A DNA stretch of 64,000 bases from Rhizobiales bacterium IMCC20636 (GTDB taxonomy: Bacteria; Pseudomonadota; Alphaproteobacteria; Rhizobiales; GCA-2746425), in assembly GCA_016865015.1 (NCBI GenBank), contig CP018226.1, positions 1,643,001 to 1,707,000 on the forward strand. Direction: 5' to 3'. The first letter of the stretch is position 1, and the number at the start of each line of letters is the position of its first letter. A model generated the notes under the pieces. The model was not told where the DNA came from, searched no databases, and saw only the letters and a program-made list of their open reading frames with translations. The translations under genes were made by a program, and so were the position numbers. Positions 27,913 to 35,931 of this stretch are shown here, piece after piece.

Positions 27913-29546
27913 AACTGCTTGATCTTCCCCTGTCGGACGCTCTGGGCTGCTTGCTTGCTCATGCCCAAAATGGTCTGGTGAATGGCAAGCCCGTACGGTT
28001 GAAAAAGGGCACGATGCTGACCTCTGATCACATCGACGCACTCAAGGCCAAAGACCTTGTGCGCGTGACAGTTGCAAAACTGGATGCTGGCGATGTGCAC
28101 GAGGATTCGGCTGCCCACTCTCTGGCAAAGGCTGTTTGTGGCAATCATGTGCGGGTGGATACCCCCTTCACCGGGCGGGCAAATCTTTATGCGCAAAAGG
28201 CCGGCTTGTTTGTTCCGGACATTGATCTGGTCAATCAGATCAATGGGTGTGAGCCCTCGCTGACCGTCGCAACCCTGCAGTCCCATACAGCGGTGGAAGC
28301 CGGGCGCATGGTTGGCACGGTCAAGATCATTCCATTTGCCGTTCCTGGCAGGGCCCTGCAGGCCTGCCTTGATGTTGCGGGCCACAATGCCGTGTCCGTG
28401 GCACCGTTTCGATCTGCCAGAGTGGGCTTGATCGCAACGCGCCTTCCCACACTGAAAGCCAGTATTCTGGACAAGACCCGCGCTGTATTGGAGGCGCGGT
28501 TGGCGCCAAGTGGATCTGTTCTGTGCGAGGAAATCCGGACGGCTCACGACGCGGGAGAGGTGTCCGAAGCGATCAGATTTCTGGCGGCGCAAAACTGCAA
28601 TCTGATCCTGCTGTTTGGTGCATCAGCTATGATTGATGCGGAGGATGTTTTGCCCCAGGCGCTGCGCGTTGCCGGTGGGACTGTCGATTATGTCGGCATG
28701 CCGGTTGATCCGGGAAATCTGCTGTTTCTGGGTGACTTTTCCGGCATACCGGTGATTGGTGCGCCCGGTTGCGCCCGCTCGCCGGTCGAGAACGGGTTCG
28801 ACTGGGTTCTGAACCGTATTCTGGCCGGTATACCGGTTGGTGGTGCACAGATTGCAGCCATGGGTGTTGGTGGCTTGCTGATGGAGATTGTCAGCCGACC
28901 CCAGCCACGCGAATTGGAGACAGCAGCGGTGAACAAACCACCCAAAATTGCCGCCTTGTTGTTGGCTGCGGGCCAGAGCAAGCGCATGGGACGCAACAAC
29001 AAACTGATTGCGGAAGTCGATGGCAAACCGCTGATACGTCATGTGGCCGAAGCCGCCATTGGCGCATTGGGTGAGGATTTGACGATTGTAACGGGCGCAC
29101 AGCCGGAGCAAATTGCCGCAGCGCTTGATGGTTTACCTGTTCAGAGCATTTTCAATCCTGATTTTGATCAGGGCCTGTCAACCTCATTGCGGGCCGGTAT
29201 ACAGGCGCTGGCGCGGCGTGACAGCAAACCGGACGGCGTGCTGGTGCTTCTGGGGGACATGCCGAGAATTTCTCAAGAGATTGTCAAACAGCTTGTCGCC
29301 GCTTTCGACCCTGAGAAAGGACGGCACATCATTGTGCCAACGGATGCTGGCAAGCGCGGCAACCCGGTGCTCTGGTCTGCCAGGTTTCTGGATGCCCTGA
29401 CCGGTATACAGGGTGATACAGGCGCGCGTCATCTCATTGGTGAATATGCCGAATTCGTTTATGAAGTTGAAGTTGGTCGCGCTGCCTCTTTCGATCTGGA
29501 CACACCGGATCAGATGCAGCAGGCGGGTGGTCGGTTCGCGGATTAA
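27909..29546 (+). CDS. Molybdopterin-binding domain fused to MobA-like NTP transferase (molybdenum cofactor cytidylyltransferase type)
   Basis: A 545-residue two-domain protein. Residues about 1-340 resemble MoeA/MogA-type molybdopterin-binding proteins (VGLIATRLPTLKASILDKT; LILLFGASAMIDAEDVLPQAL; IPVIGAPGCARSP). From about residue 346 a nucleotidyltransferase domain starts with AALLLAAGQSKRMGRNNKL, continues with GLSTSLRAGIQAL and LVLLGDMPRIS, and ends in a MocA-like tail. Fusion of these domains fits a MocA-type enzyme making the cytosine dinucleotide cofactor used by CO- and xanthine-dehydrogenase-like hydroxylases. It starts with TTG in overlap with the XdhC gene, which starts the operon's last unit. 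Confidence 0.88.
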   Translation: MKLLDLPLSDALGCLLAHAQNGLVNGKPVRLKKGTMLTSDHIDALKAKDLVRVTVAKLDAGDVHEDSAAHSLAKAVCGNHVRVDTPFTGRANLYAQKAGLFVPDIDLVNQINGCEPSLTVATLQSHTAVEAGRMVGTVKIIPFAVPGRALQACLDVAGHNAVSVAPFRSARVGLIATRLPTLKASILDKTRAVLEARLAPSGSVLCEEIRTAHDAGEVSEAIRFLAAQNCNLILLFGASAMIDAEDVLPQALRVAGGTVDYVGMPVDPGNLLFLGDFSGIPVIGAPGCARSPVENGFDWVLNRILAGIPVGGAQIAAMGVGGLLMEIVSRPQPRELETAAVNKPPKIAALLLAAGQSKRMGRNNKLIAEVDGKPLIRHVAEAAIGALGEDLTIVTGAQPEQIAAALDGLPVQSIFNPDFDQGLSTSLRAGIQALARRDSKPDGVLVLLGDMPRISQEIVKQLVAAFDPEKGRHIIVPTDAGKRGNPVLWSARFLDALTGIQGDTGARHLIGEYAEFVYEVEVGRAASFDLDTPDQMQQAGGRFAD

Positions 29547-29550
29547 GTAA

Positions 29551-29572
29551 CAGACCCCAAAGGTCTGATTTT
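29551..29572 (+). terminator. Terminator-like hairpin after the molybdenum cofactor cluster
   Basis: CAGACC, CCAAA loop, GGTCTG, then ATTTTC: a six-pair stem with a short T tail, four bases after the stop codon. Confidence 0.5.
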
Positions 29573-29648
29573 CACATGGCATCCATGCAAAGTTTGCACA
29601 ACTTTGTTTGTTCCAACCCCCTATATACGGCTGGAAAGGAACCCAATC

Positions 29649-29804
29649 ATGACACTTAAAACATCATTCTCCCGTATCAGTGCTGCATTTCGGCCAGTCG
29701 ACCGGCAGTCAGCAATCCGCAACTATCTCAATGAATCTGTTTCGATTTACGATCTGGAACGACGTCAGAACGAAATCGACGCCGGAAAATTCTCCAACTT
29801 CTGA
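29649..29804 (+). CDS. Small DUF3563-like protein
   Basis: A 51-residue protein ending in IRNYLNESVSIYDLERRQNEIDAGKF. The YLxxSVxxxDLERRxxEID pattern is that of DUF3563, a family of very small proteins of unknown function in proteobacteria. ATG 29649 follows a GGAAAGGA ribosome site; the frame is open 15 codons upstream, but that part contains the promoter region. It stands alone between the molybdenum cofactor cluster and the photolyase gene. Confidence 0.75.
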   Translation: MTLKTSFSRISAAFRPVDRQSAIRNYLNESVSIYDLERRQNEIDAGKFSNF

Positions 29805-29994
29805 TTCCTGCCAAGCCTTACCTGCAGCCAATCGCCTGGCGTAAGGCGGCGATCAACGACACATGAATGCGCGCTCCGGGGTCTGATGCCGGATGCGTCT
29901 TTCTGTTGAGGGTTGATTTCTGATAATGACGGCTTTTTGCAACGAGCACTGACGGTGCTTCTGCAACACCAGTTTTTCAAAACATATCTGAGTC

Positions 29995-30150
29995 TTATTT
30001 CCCCAATGCCTTGGTTTTGCGCCGACAGGCATCGGAACAATAGCGCACCTCTGGCCAGCATTTGTCCCATTTTCTGCGCCACTGGAATGGCCGCCCACAA
30101 TGGGAGCAGTCTTTTTGGGGCAGATCGCGTTTTCGGATTTGCTTTGCCAC
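29995..30150 (-). CDS. DUF2256 zinc-ribbon-like small protein
   Basis: A 51-residue protein read on the minus strand from a GTG start. Its four cysteines lie in DCSHCGRPFQWRRKW and EVRYCSDACRRKTK, the exact DUF2256 pattern (CxxCxRPFxWRxKW...VRYCSxxC), which suggests a zinc ribbon. GTG 30148-30150 follows a GGAAG ribosome site and gives the lysine/arginine-rich MAKQIRKRDLPQKD start. An overlapping longer frame in another phase is a shadow. The gene is divergent from the FeS photolyase gene 69 bases away, and DUF2256 genes are frequently found next to photolyase-like genes, so a linked function is plausible but unproved. Confidence 0.85.
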   Translation of the reverse strand: MAKQIRKRDLPQKDCSHCGRPFQWRRKWDKCWPEVRYCSDACRRKTKALGK

Positions 30151-30218
30151 TGTCTTCCAGTTTCCTTTTGAGCATCCGACCCTAAATAGGTCAGTGAAGC
30201 TGAAAGGAAAATTTCCAC

Positions 30219-31760
30219 ATGTGTGTTTTGCGGTTCATTCTGGGCGATCAATTGACGCCATCCCTGTCCAGCTTGCGTGATGCTGATCCGGAAAACGACA
30301 TCATTCTGATGTGCGAAGTGGCCGAAGAGGCGCGCTATGTGGCGCATCACAAGCAGAAGATAGTTTTTCTGTTCTCTGCCATGCGGCACTTTGCCGTTGA
30401 GTTGGAAGCGCAGGGCTTCACGGTTCGCTACACAAAACTGGATGATGATGACAATGCCGGTTCTTTTGGTGCGGAGTTGGCCCGTGCAGTTGGCGATCTT
30501 GGCATTTCCAAAGTGGTTGTTACGGAACCGGGTGAGTTCCGGGTTCATGAAGCCATGCAGGAATGGGAAACCGAATTGGGCATTGATGTGGACATCCGCG
30601 AGGATGACCGGTTCATCTGCTCTCATCAGGAATTTGAGAACTGGGCGGAGGGCCGCAAGGAATTGCGGATGGAGTATTTCTACCGCGAGATGCGGCGCAA
30701 GACCGGCCTCTTGATGGAAGGGGATGACCCGATTGGCGGCCAATGGAATTTCGACAAGGACAACCGCAAGAGCCTGCCAAAGACCATTGATCTGCCCGCG
30801 CCCTATCATCCGCAATCTGATGAGATCACCAAAAATGTACTGGCTTTGATCGCTGACCGGTTTGCCAGCCATTTCGGGACGCTTGAGAAATTCGCGATTC
30901 CCGTGACCCGATCACAGGCCCTGCGCGGGCTGGATAGCTTTATCAAGGAGCGATTGCCAAATTATGGCGACTATCAGGATGCCATGAAACAGGACGAACC
31001 GACTCTGTTCCATGCGTTGGTTGCACCGGCTCTCAATGCCGGTTTGCTGCTGCCCATGGAAATCTGCAACCGTGCTGAGCAGGCCTATCACGATGGTCTG
31101 GCACCGCTGAATGCGGTGGAGGGTTTCATTCGGCAGATCATCGGCTGGCGCGAATATGTGCGTGGTATCTACTGGCTGAAAATGCCGGACTACAAGGAAA
31201 CCAACTTTCTCGACGCAAAACGTGACCTGCCTGATTTTTACTGGTCGGCCAACACCGATATGAATTGCATCAAACAAGTGGTGCAGGAGACCCGCGATCA
31301 CGCCTATGCCCACCACATTCAACGGCTGATGGTGACGGGAAATTTCGCCCTGCTATATGGCGTTGAACCGGCTCAGATCAATGAGTGGTACTTGGCGGTT
31401 TATGCCGATGCCTATGAATGGGTTCAACTGCCGAACACGCACGGGATGGTGATGTTTGCCGATGGTGGGTTGCTGGGCTCAAAGCCTTACGCAGCGTCTG
31501 GCTCCTATATCAACAAGATGAGTGATTACTGCAAGCATTGCAGGTTTGATCCGTCAGTCAAGAATGGAGAAAAGGCCTGTCCTTTCAATTATCTATACTG
31601 GAACTTTATGATTGAGAATCAAGCCAAGCTGAAAGGCAATCGCCGCATGGCCATGATGTATGCCACATTGGGAAAAATGGCTGATCAGAAGCGTGCTGAA
31701 ATAAGTGCGGACGCCAAGGCATTTTTCGAAAAGACCGGCGCAAAGGCGTCAGACCTATAA
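30219..31760 (+). CDS. Iron-sulfur bacterial cryptochrome/photolyase (FeS-BCP, PhrB/CryB type)
   Basis: A 513-residue flavoprotein of the deoxyribodipyrimidine photolyase-related group. The four iron-sulfur cysteines stand at residues 350 (DMNCIKQ), 438 and 441 (SDYCKHCRF) and 454 (KACPFNY), the same positions as in Agrobacterium PhrB, which repairs (6-4) photoproducts with FAD, a lumazine antenna and a [4Fe-4S] cluster. The FAD-binding C-terminal region includes [13 protein letters not shown] and [14 protein letters not shown]. The start has GGAAAATTT upstream and gives a normal length. It converges on radC, overlapping it by six bases. Confidence 0.95.
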   Translation: MCVLRFILGDQLTPSLSSLRDADPENDIILMCEVAEEARYVAHHKQKIVFLFSAMRHFAVELEAQGFTVRYTKLDDDDNAGSFGAELARAVGDLGISKVVVTEPGEFRVHEAMQEWETELGIDVDIREDDRFICSHQEFENWAEGRKELRMEYFYREMRRKTGLLMEGDDPIGGQWNFDKDNRKSLPKTIDLPAPYHPQSDEITKNVLALIADRFASHFGTLEKFAIPVTRSQALRGLDSFIKERLPNYGDYQDAMKQDEPTLFHALVAPALNAGLLLPMEICNRAEQAYHDGLAPLNAVEGFIRQIIGWREYVRGIYWLKMPDYKETNFLDAKRDLPDFYWSANTDMNCIKQVVQETRDHAYAHHIQRLMVTGNFALLYGVEPAQINEWYLAVYADAYEWVQLPNTHGMVMFADGGLLGSKPYAASGSYINKMSDYCKHCRFDPSVKNGEKACPFNYLYWNFMIENQAKLKGNRRMAMMYATLGKMADQKRAEISADAKAFFEKTGAKASDL

Positions 31761-32474
31761 CAGATTCATCGCCTTGAAACTGGCATGACCGTGTCTGGCG
31801 ATGATGATGTGATCATGCAGCAGAATATTTAGCGGCATCAGGATTTCGGCGATTTTTGCGGTCATCTCGATATCAGCCTGTGAAGGCGCTGGATCACCTG
31901 AGGGGTGATTGTGAATCAGGATAAGCGCCGTTGCCGAAAGCTCCAGAGCGCGTTTGACCACCTCTCTGGGATAGACGGGCGTGTGATCAACCGTGCCGCG
32001 TTGCTGCACCTCGTCCGCTATCAGATTGTTTTTCTTGTCGAGAAACAGCACCCGGAACTGTTCGCGCTCTTCATAGGCCATGGCAGTCCGACAGTAATCC
32101 AGCACCGCATTCCACGACGACAAGAGCGGCTTTCTCTGTATTTCATGTTTGCCCAGCCGGGTGGCGATGGCCTGATACAGTTTCAGATCGGTGGCAACAC
32201 TGTCTCCAATGCCGTCGATTTCAGTCAGGCGCTTTTCGGACGCACCAAACACACCGGCCAGCGAGCCGAAAGCCGCCAGAAGGTCTTTGGCAATCGGCTT
32301 GGTGTCGCGCCGGGGCAGGGAGCGGAACAGAAGGAGTTCCAGGACTTCATAATCCGCCAGAGCGTCGGGCCCGGCTTCGCGGAAGCGGGTGCGCAGCCGG
32401 TCACGATGGCCGGAGTGCTGCGGCTTTGCTGGTATGGTTCCGCTTGGTGTTGACGGTTCAGACGGCTCGCTCAT
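31755..32474 (-). CDS. radC: RadC family JAB-domain protein
   Basis: A 239-residue RadC/DUF2466 protein. An N-terminal helix-hairpin-helix part ([32 protein letters not shown] and [16 protein letters not shown], partly quoted) precedes the JAMM metalloprotease-like motif [20 protein letters not shown], with both metal histidines and the serine and aspartate present. A repair role has been claimed historically but is not established. The gene lies 12 bases after map on the minus strand and overlaps the end of the photolyase gene by six bases. Confidence 0.92.
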   Translation of the reverse strand: MSEPSEPSTPSGTIPAKPQHSGHRDRLRTRFREAGPDALADYEVLELLLFRSLPRRDTKPIAKDLLAAFGSLAGVFGASEKRLTEIDGIGDSVATDLKLYQAIATRLGKHEIQRKPLLSSWNAVLDYCRTAMAYEEREQFRVLFLDKKNNLIADEVQQRGTVDHTPVYPREVVKRALELSATALILIHNHPSGDPAPSQADIEMTAKIAEILMPLNILLHDHIIIARHGHASFKAMNLL

Positions 32475-32486
32475 GCCGCCATTCTG

Positions 32487-33311
32487 CTATGCGAAGTTGG
32501 GCTTGTGAAGTCCTGAAAGCGATGTGGTGAAGATTTCGCAGCCGCTTTCCGTAACGCCAATCGAATGTTCAAACTGGGCACTCAACGACCGATCACGCGT
32601 CACTGCGGTCCATCCATCGCGCTTAACCTTGACTTGCGGTCGGCCGAGATTGATCATTGGCTCAATTGTGAAGAACATACCGGGCCGTAACACCACGCCT
32701 TCGCCGGGACGGCCATAATGCAGAATATTCGGCTCATCGTGAAACAATTGTCCAAGACCGTGACCGCAAAAATCCCGCACAACCGAGCATCGCTCAGCTT
32801 CGGCATAGGCCTGAATGGCGTGGCCGATATCGCCTGTTGTATTGCCCGGAACCGTAGCCGCGAGGCCGCGCATCAGACACTCATAAGTGACGTCAATCAG
32901 CCGCTCTGCTGCACGTTTGGTGTTTCCAGCGACATACATGCGGCTGGAATCGCCATGCCAGCCATCGACAATCAATGTCACGTCGATGTTGAGAATATCC
33001 CCGTCTTTCAGCGGTTTATCATCGGGAATGCCATGGCAGACCACGTGGTTCAGCGAAATGCAGCTGGAATGGGTATATCCGCGATAATTCAGCGTGGCAG
33101 CTACGGAATTATTGTCCAGCGCGAACTGAAAAATGAAATCATCCAGTTCCTGCGTGGTGACACCGGGTTTTACCAGTGCGCCGACAAGATCAAGACATTC
33201 TGCCGTTAACTGGCCGGCTGCACGCATTCCGGCAAAGCCACTTTCATCATAGAGGCGGATCTGGCCACTTTTACGCATGGGCACTTCATTGGCATTCACA
33301 TAGGTCGTCAT
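32487..33311 (-). CDS. map: Methionine aminopeptidase type I
   Basis: A 274-residue metalloprotease removing the initiator methionine. The metal ligands are in LNIDVTLIVDGWHGDSSRMY (two aspartates), DFCGHGLGQLFHDEP (histidine), FFTIEPMINLG and QFEHSIGVTESG (two glutamates). Early THSSCISLNHVVCHGIP is the substrate-binding region. I set the start at ATG 33311 (MTTYVNANEVP), the family's usual N-terminus; the frame runs 14 codons further. It lies between sfsA and radC on the same strand. Confidence 0.95.
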   Translation of the reverse strand: MTTYVNANEVPMRKSGQIRLYDESGFAGMRAAGQLTAECLDLVGALVKPGVTTQELDDFIFQFALDNNSVAATLNYRGYTHSSCISLNHVVCHGIPDDKPLKDGDILNIDVTLIVDGWHGDSSRMYVAGNTKRAAERLIDVTYECLMRGLAATVPGNTTGDIGHAIQAYAEAERCSVVRDFCGHGLGQLFHDEPNILHYGRPGEGVVLRPGMFFTIEPMINLGRPQVKVKRDGWTAVTRDRSLSAQFEHSIGVTESGCEIFTTSLSGLHKPNFA

Positions 33312-33427
33312 GGCGTCGCTCTGCCTTACTATCAAGCTGGTTTTCTGTTCCATGGCATAAATTCGTCATGGCTGCAAAATGGGAATTGAATTGCGAAGCC
33401 TCAACATGTGCATGAATTGGCCCGGAA

Positions 33428-34138
33428 TCAACCCAAGGGTATCTCTACCGGGACTGACCGATAGGCGTCAATTCCTTCAGGTGTGAGGCGGCAGACATAG
33501 GCGATGGCCTCAACGCCTGCCTTGTGTGCCTTGGCCAGCGCGCTTGCATAGGTCGGGTCAATTTCTGCGGCAAAGCGCAAGCGATCACCATCATCGCGCT
33601 GAATCAGATAGACCATCACAGCGCGATGGCCATCGGCCACCATATCGGCCAGTTCAGCCAGATGTTTTGCGCCACGTGCGGTGACGGAATCAGGAAATTC
33701 ATACAATCGCGCCGTCCGCAGCAGATGAACATTCTTCACTTCCACATAACAATCAGGCTTGTCGCTGTCGCTGAGCAACATGTCGATGCGGCTGTTCTTG
33801 CCATATTTCACCTCCCGTCGCAGCGTCTCATAGCCCTGCAATTCCGAAATCGTGCCATTGTTGATGGCTTCTTCCACAAGCGCATTTGGCCGCGCCGTGT
33901 TGATGCCGATAATGGTGTTGTCGGCTTCTGTCAGCTCCCAGGAATAAGCCAGTTTGCGCTTGGGATTGTCGGATTTTGACAACCAGACCCGTTGTCCGGC
34001 CTCTTTCAGACCAAGCATGGCCCCAGGATTGGCGCAGTGTGCGGTGATCTCGGTCCCGTCATCCAGCCTGATGTCGGCCAGAAACCGCTTATAGCGTTTG
34101 ATCAGTGTGCCTTGTGTCAGCGGGCTGGCAAATTTCAT
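33428..34138 (-). CDS. sfsA: SfsA family nuclease / sugar fermentation stimulation protein
   Basis: A 236-residue SfsA protein. FASPLTQGTLIKRYKRFLADIRLDDGTEITAHCANPGAM is the family's N-terminal OB-type region (partly quoted), followed by GKNSRIDMLLSDSDKPDCYVEVKNVHLL, the PD-(D/E)xK nuclease-like core, and DSVTARGAKHLAEL. In E. coli SfsA affects maltose use and binds DNA. ATG 34138 has AAGGT upstream and is preferred to the GTG seven codons earlier. It is divergent from the cinA-type gene, and the spacer contains a long inverted repeat. Confidence 0.93.
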   Translation of the reverse strand: MKFASPLTQGTLIKRYKRFLADIRLDDGTEITAHCANPGAMLGLKEAGQRVWLSKSDNPKRKLAYSWELTEADNTIIGINTARPNALVEEAINNGTISELQGYETLRREVKYGKNSRIDMLLSDSDKPDCYVEVKNVHLLRTARLYEFPDSVTARGAKHLAELADMVADGHRAVMVYLIQRDDGDRLRFAAEIDPTYASALAKAHKAGVEAIAYVCRLTPEGIDAYRSVPVEIPLG

Positions 34139-34177
34139 CGGCTGCGTTACCTTGTTCACGAGTGGCGTGAGAGATAG

Positions 34178-34254
34178 AGCACATTGTGCGTTTATGGAAC
34201 CACTTGATCGAGCAGATCAGTGCATCAGACGGTTCCATAAATTCAAAATGTGCT
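34178..34254. repeat. Long imperfect inverted repeat with inner hairpin between sfsA and the cinA-type gene
   Basis: The arms at 34178-34201 and 34231-34254 match in 21 of 24 positions (core TTTATGGAACC / GGTTCCATAAA). The 29-base interior holds a second inverted repeat, TGATC at 34205-34209 and GATCA at 34215-34219. The whole element sits in the divergent promoter region, 40 bases from sfsA and 52 from the cinA-type ATG. It may be a regulatory site pair, a cruciform, or a palindromic intergenic element; no other copy was seen in the window. Confidence 0.7.
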
Positions 34255-34305
34255 TTAGACAGCGCGCACAACTATTGTCAGAGCCCTTTAAGGAACAGGT
34301 CCCAT

Positions 34306-35049
34306 ATGGCCGAAGCTGAAATTTCCACAGCCGCTGTGCTGGTGATTGGGGACGAGATCCTGTCCGGTCGCACCAAGGACAAGAATGTCGGCTATATTGC
34401 TGACCGGCTGACCGAAGTCGGTATTGATCTGAAAGAGGTGCGGATTGTCAGCGATGAGCGGGCCGAGATTGTCGCGGCTTTGAACGCATTGCGTGAGCGT
34501 TACAGCTATGTTTTCACCACGGGCGGTATTGGGCCGACTCATGATGACATTACCGCAGACAGTGTCGCGGCGGCCTTTGATGTGCCGATTGATGTGGATC
34601 CACGCGCTGTCGACGTGATGCTGGAGCGTTATGAAAGAGCTGACCTCACGGAAGCACGGCTGCGGATGGCGCGAATTCCCGAAGGGGCAGAGCTGATCGC
34701 CAATCCTGTGTCGAAAGCGCCGGGCTTCAACATCGGCAATGTGTTTGTCATGGCGGGCGTACCGTCCATCATGCAAGCCATGATGGATGATGTGGTGCCG
34801 CGGCTCAAAGCTGGTCAGATCGTGCATTCCGTGTCGGTTGAAGCTGGCATGGGGGAGGGCGCTGTCGCAAAACCGCTTTCGGCCCTGCAGGATGCTTTCC
34901 CGGATGTCTCCATCGGCAGTTATCCCTATCAGCGTGACGGAAAATTCCAGACCAGTATTGTATTGCGCAGCCGCAATGCAGAACGCATTGAAGAAGCCGC
35001 ACAACAATTTCACTCCATACTTGCTGGCATTCATGCCAACAAAGCCTGA
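34306..35049 (+). CDS. CinA-type competence/damage-inducible molybdopterin-binding-fold protein
   Basis: A 247-residue protein of the CinA N-terminal (MoaB/Mog-like) family. AAVLVIGDEILSGRTKDKNVGYIAD, YVFTTGGIGPTHDDITADSVAAAF and NPVSKAPGFNIGNVFVMAGVPSIMQAM carry the family motifs, including the GGIGPTHDD phosphate/metal loop. It lacks the C-terminal nicotinamide-nucleotide deamidase domain of full CinA. ATG 34306 has AAGGAACAGG upstream; the open frame before it crosses the inverted repeat and is rejected. gpt follows after 12 bases. Confidence 0.93.
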   Translation: MAEAEISTAAVLVIGDEILSGRTKDKNVGYIADRLTEVGIDLKEVRIVSDERAEIVAALNALRERYSYVFTTGGIGPTHDDITADSVAAAFDVPIDVDPRAVDVMLERYERADLTEARLRMARIPEGAELIANPVSKAPGFNIGNVFVMAGVPSIMQAMMDDVVPRLKAGQIVHSVSVEAGMGEGAVAKPLSALQDAFPDVSIGSYPYQRDGKFQTSIVLRSRNAERIEEAAQQFHSILAGIHANKA

Positions 35050-35061
35050 AGGACCAGACCA

Positions 35062-35571
35062 ATGAGCAGCCCGCAATCAGACAAGGCATTCCCGGTATCA
35101 TGGGATCAGTTTCACCGAGATGCGCGCGCCCTGGCGTGGCGTCTGGCGGCAAAAGGCGAGTGGAAGGCAATTGTCTGCATCACCCGTGGCGGCCTGGTGC
35201 CCGCGGCGATCATCTGCCGTGAACTGGAAATCAGAATGATCGAAACCGTCTGTGTCGCCTCATATCATGACTACAAGAACCAGTCGGATCTGCAGGTTCT
35301 AAAAGGTGTTTCACAGGCCGTGATCGATCTGGACGCAGGCGATGGTTCCAGTGTGTTGGTTGTCGACGATCTGACTGACACCGGCAAAACCGCACAAGTG
35401 GTGCGCGACATGCTGCCAAAGGCGCATTTTGCCACCGTATACGCCAAGCCTGCCGGGCGTCCTCTGATCGATACATTCGTGACAGAGGTCTCGCAGGACA
35501 CCTGGATCTATTTCCCCTGGGATATGGGCTACACCTTCCAACCACCGATCGCTAAGGGTCCCGACAGCTAA
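35062..35571 (+). CDS. gpt: Xanthine-guanine phosphoribosyltransferase
   Basis: A 169-residue type I phosphoribosyltransferase that salvages guanine and xanthine. The PRPP loop is [17 protein letters not shown]; the N-terminal [15 protein letters not shown] and [21 protein letters not shown] and the final [13 protein letters not shown] fit Gpt rather than adenine phosphoribosyltransferase. It is probably co-transcribed with the cinA-type gene. A tRNA-Leu gene follows 44 bases downstream. Confidence 0.95.
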   Translation: MSSPQSDKAFPVSWDQFHRDARALAWRLAAKGEWKAIVCITRGGLVPAAIICRELEIRMIETVCVASYHDYKNQSDLQVLKGVSQAVIDLDAGDGSSVLVVDDLTDTGKTAQVVRDMLPKAHFATVYAKPAGRPLIDTFVTEVSQDTWIYFPWDMGYTFQPPIAKGPDS

Positions 35572-35615
35572 ACACTCTTGAAATAGAACAACAGCCGGTT
35601 TACGGCTTGCACGAT

Positions 35616-35700
35616 GCGGGCGTGATGGAATGGTAGACATACCGGACTTAAAATCCGGAGGCCGTAGGCCGTGGGGGTTCAAGTCCCCCCGCCCGCACCA
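35616..35700 (+). tRNA. tRNA-Leu (anticodon TAA)
   Basis: The acceptor strands GCGGGCG (35616-35622) and CGCCCGC (35690-35696) pair fully, followed by A and an encoded CCA. The anticodon stem CCGGA/TCCGG encloses the loop CTTAAAA with anticodon TAA at 35649-35651. A long variable arm (GGCCGTAGGCC) and the GGGGGTTCAAGTCCCCC T arm mark it as a class II tRNA-Leu. The 231 bases after it, before tctA, contain a hairpin but no gene or integrase. Confidence 0.97.
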
Positions 35701-35789
35701 TCGCAAATTTATTCAGAAGTTTTTTTGACGGGGCGAGTGTTTCTTGTCTCTGTTGAATAGCTGCACGGCGTGCAATGTATCAGCCGCAT

Positions 35790-35823
35790 GCGTTGGACGA
35801 ATTATGTTTAATTCATCCAACGC
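35790..35823. repeat. 15-pair hairpin downstream of tRNA-Leu
   Basis: Arms 35790-35804 and 35809-35823 pair with one mismatch (CGTTGGACGAATTA against TAATTCATCCAACG) around a four-base loop. No T tract follows on either strand, so it is not a standard intrinsic terminator. It lies between the tRNA and the end of tctA. Confidence 0.7.
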
Positions 35824-35931
35824 TGAGCTGCATCCGCAGTGATAAAACGGAAAGCAGTAGGAATTTGATGGCGCGCCCGACTGTCAAGCTCTCACACTTC
35901 AGTCACTAACGATCAGCGCGACATTGCCCTT

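Noticed and set aside
29853-30872. 339-codon minus-strand open frame across the photolyase start and the DUF2256 gene
   Set aside because: Runs antisense through the photolyase N-terminus; the real small gene lies in a different frame.
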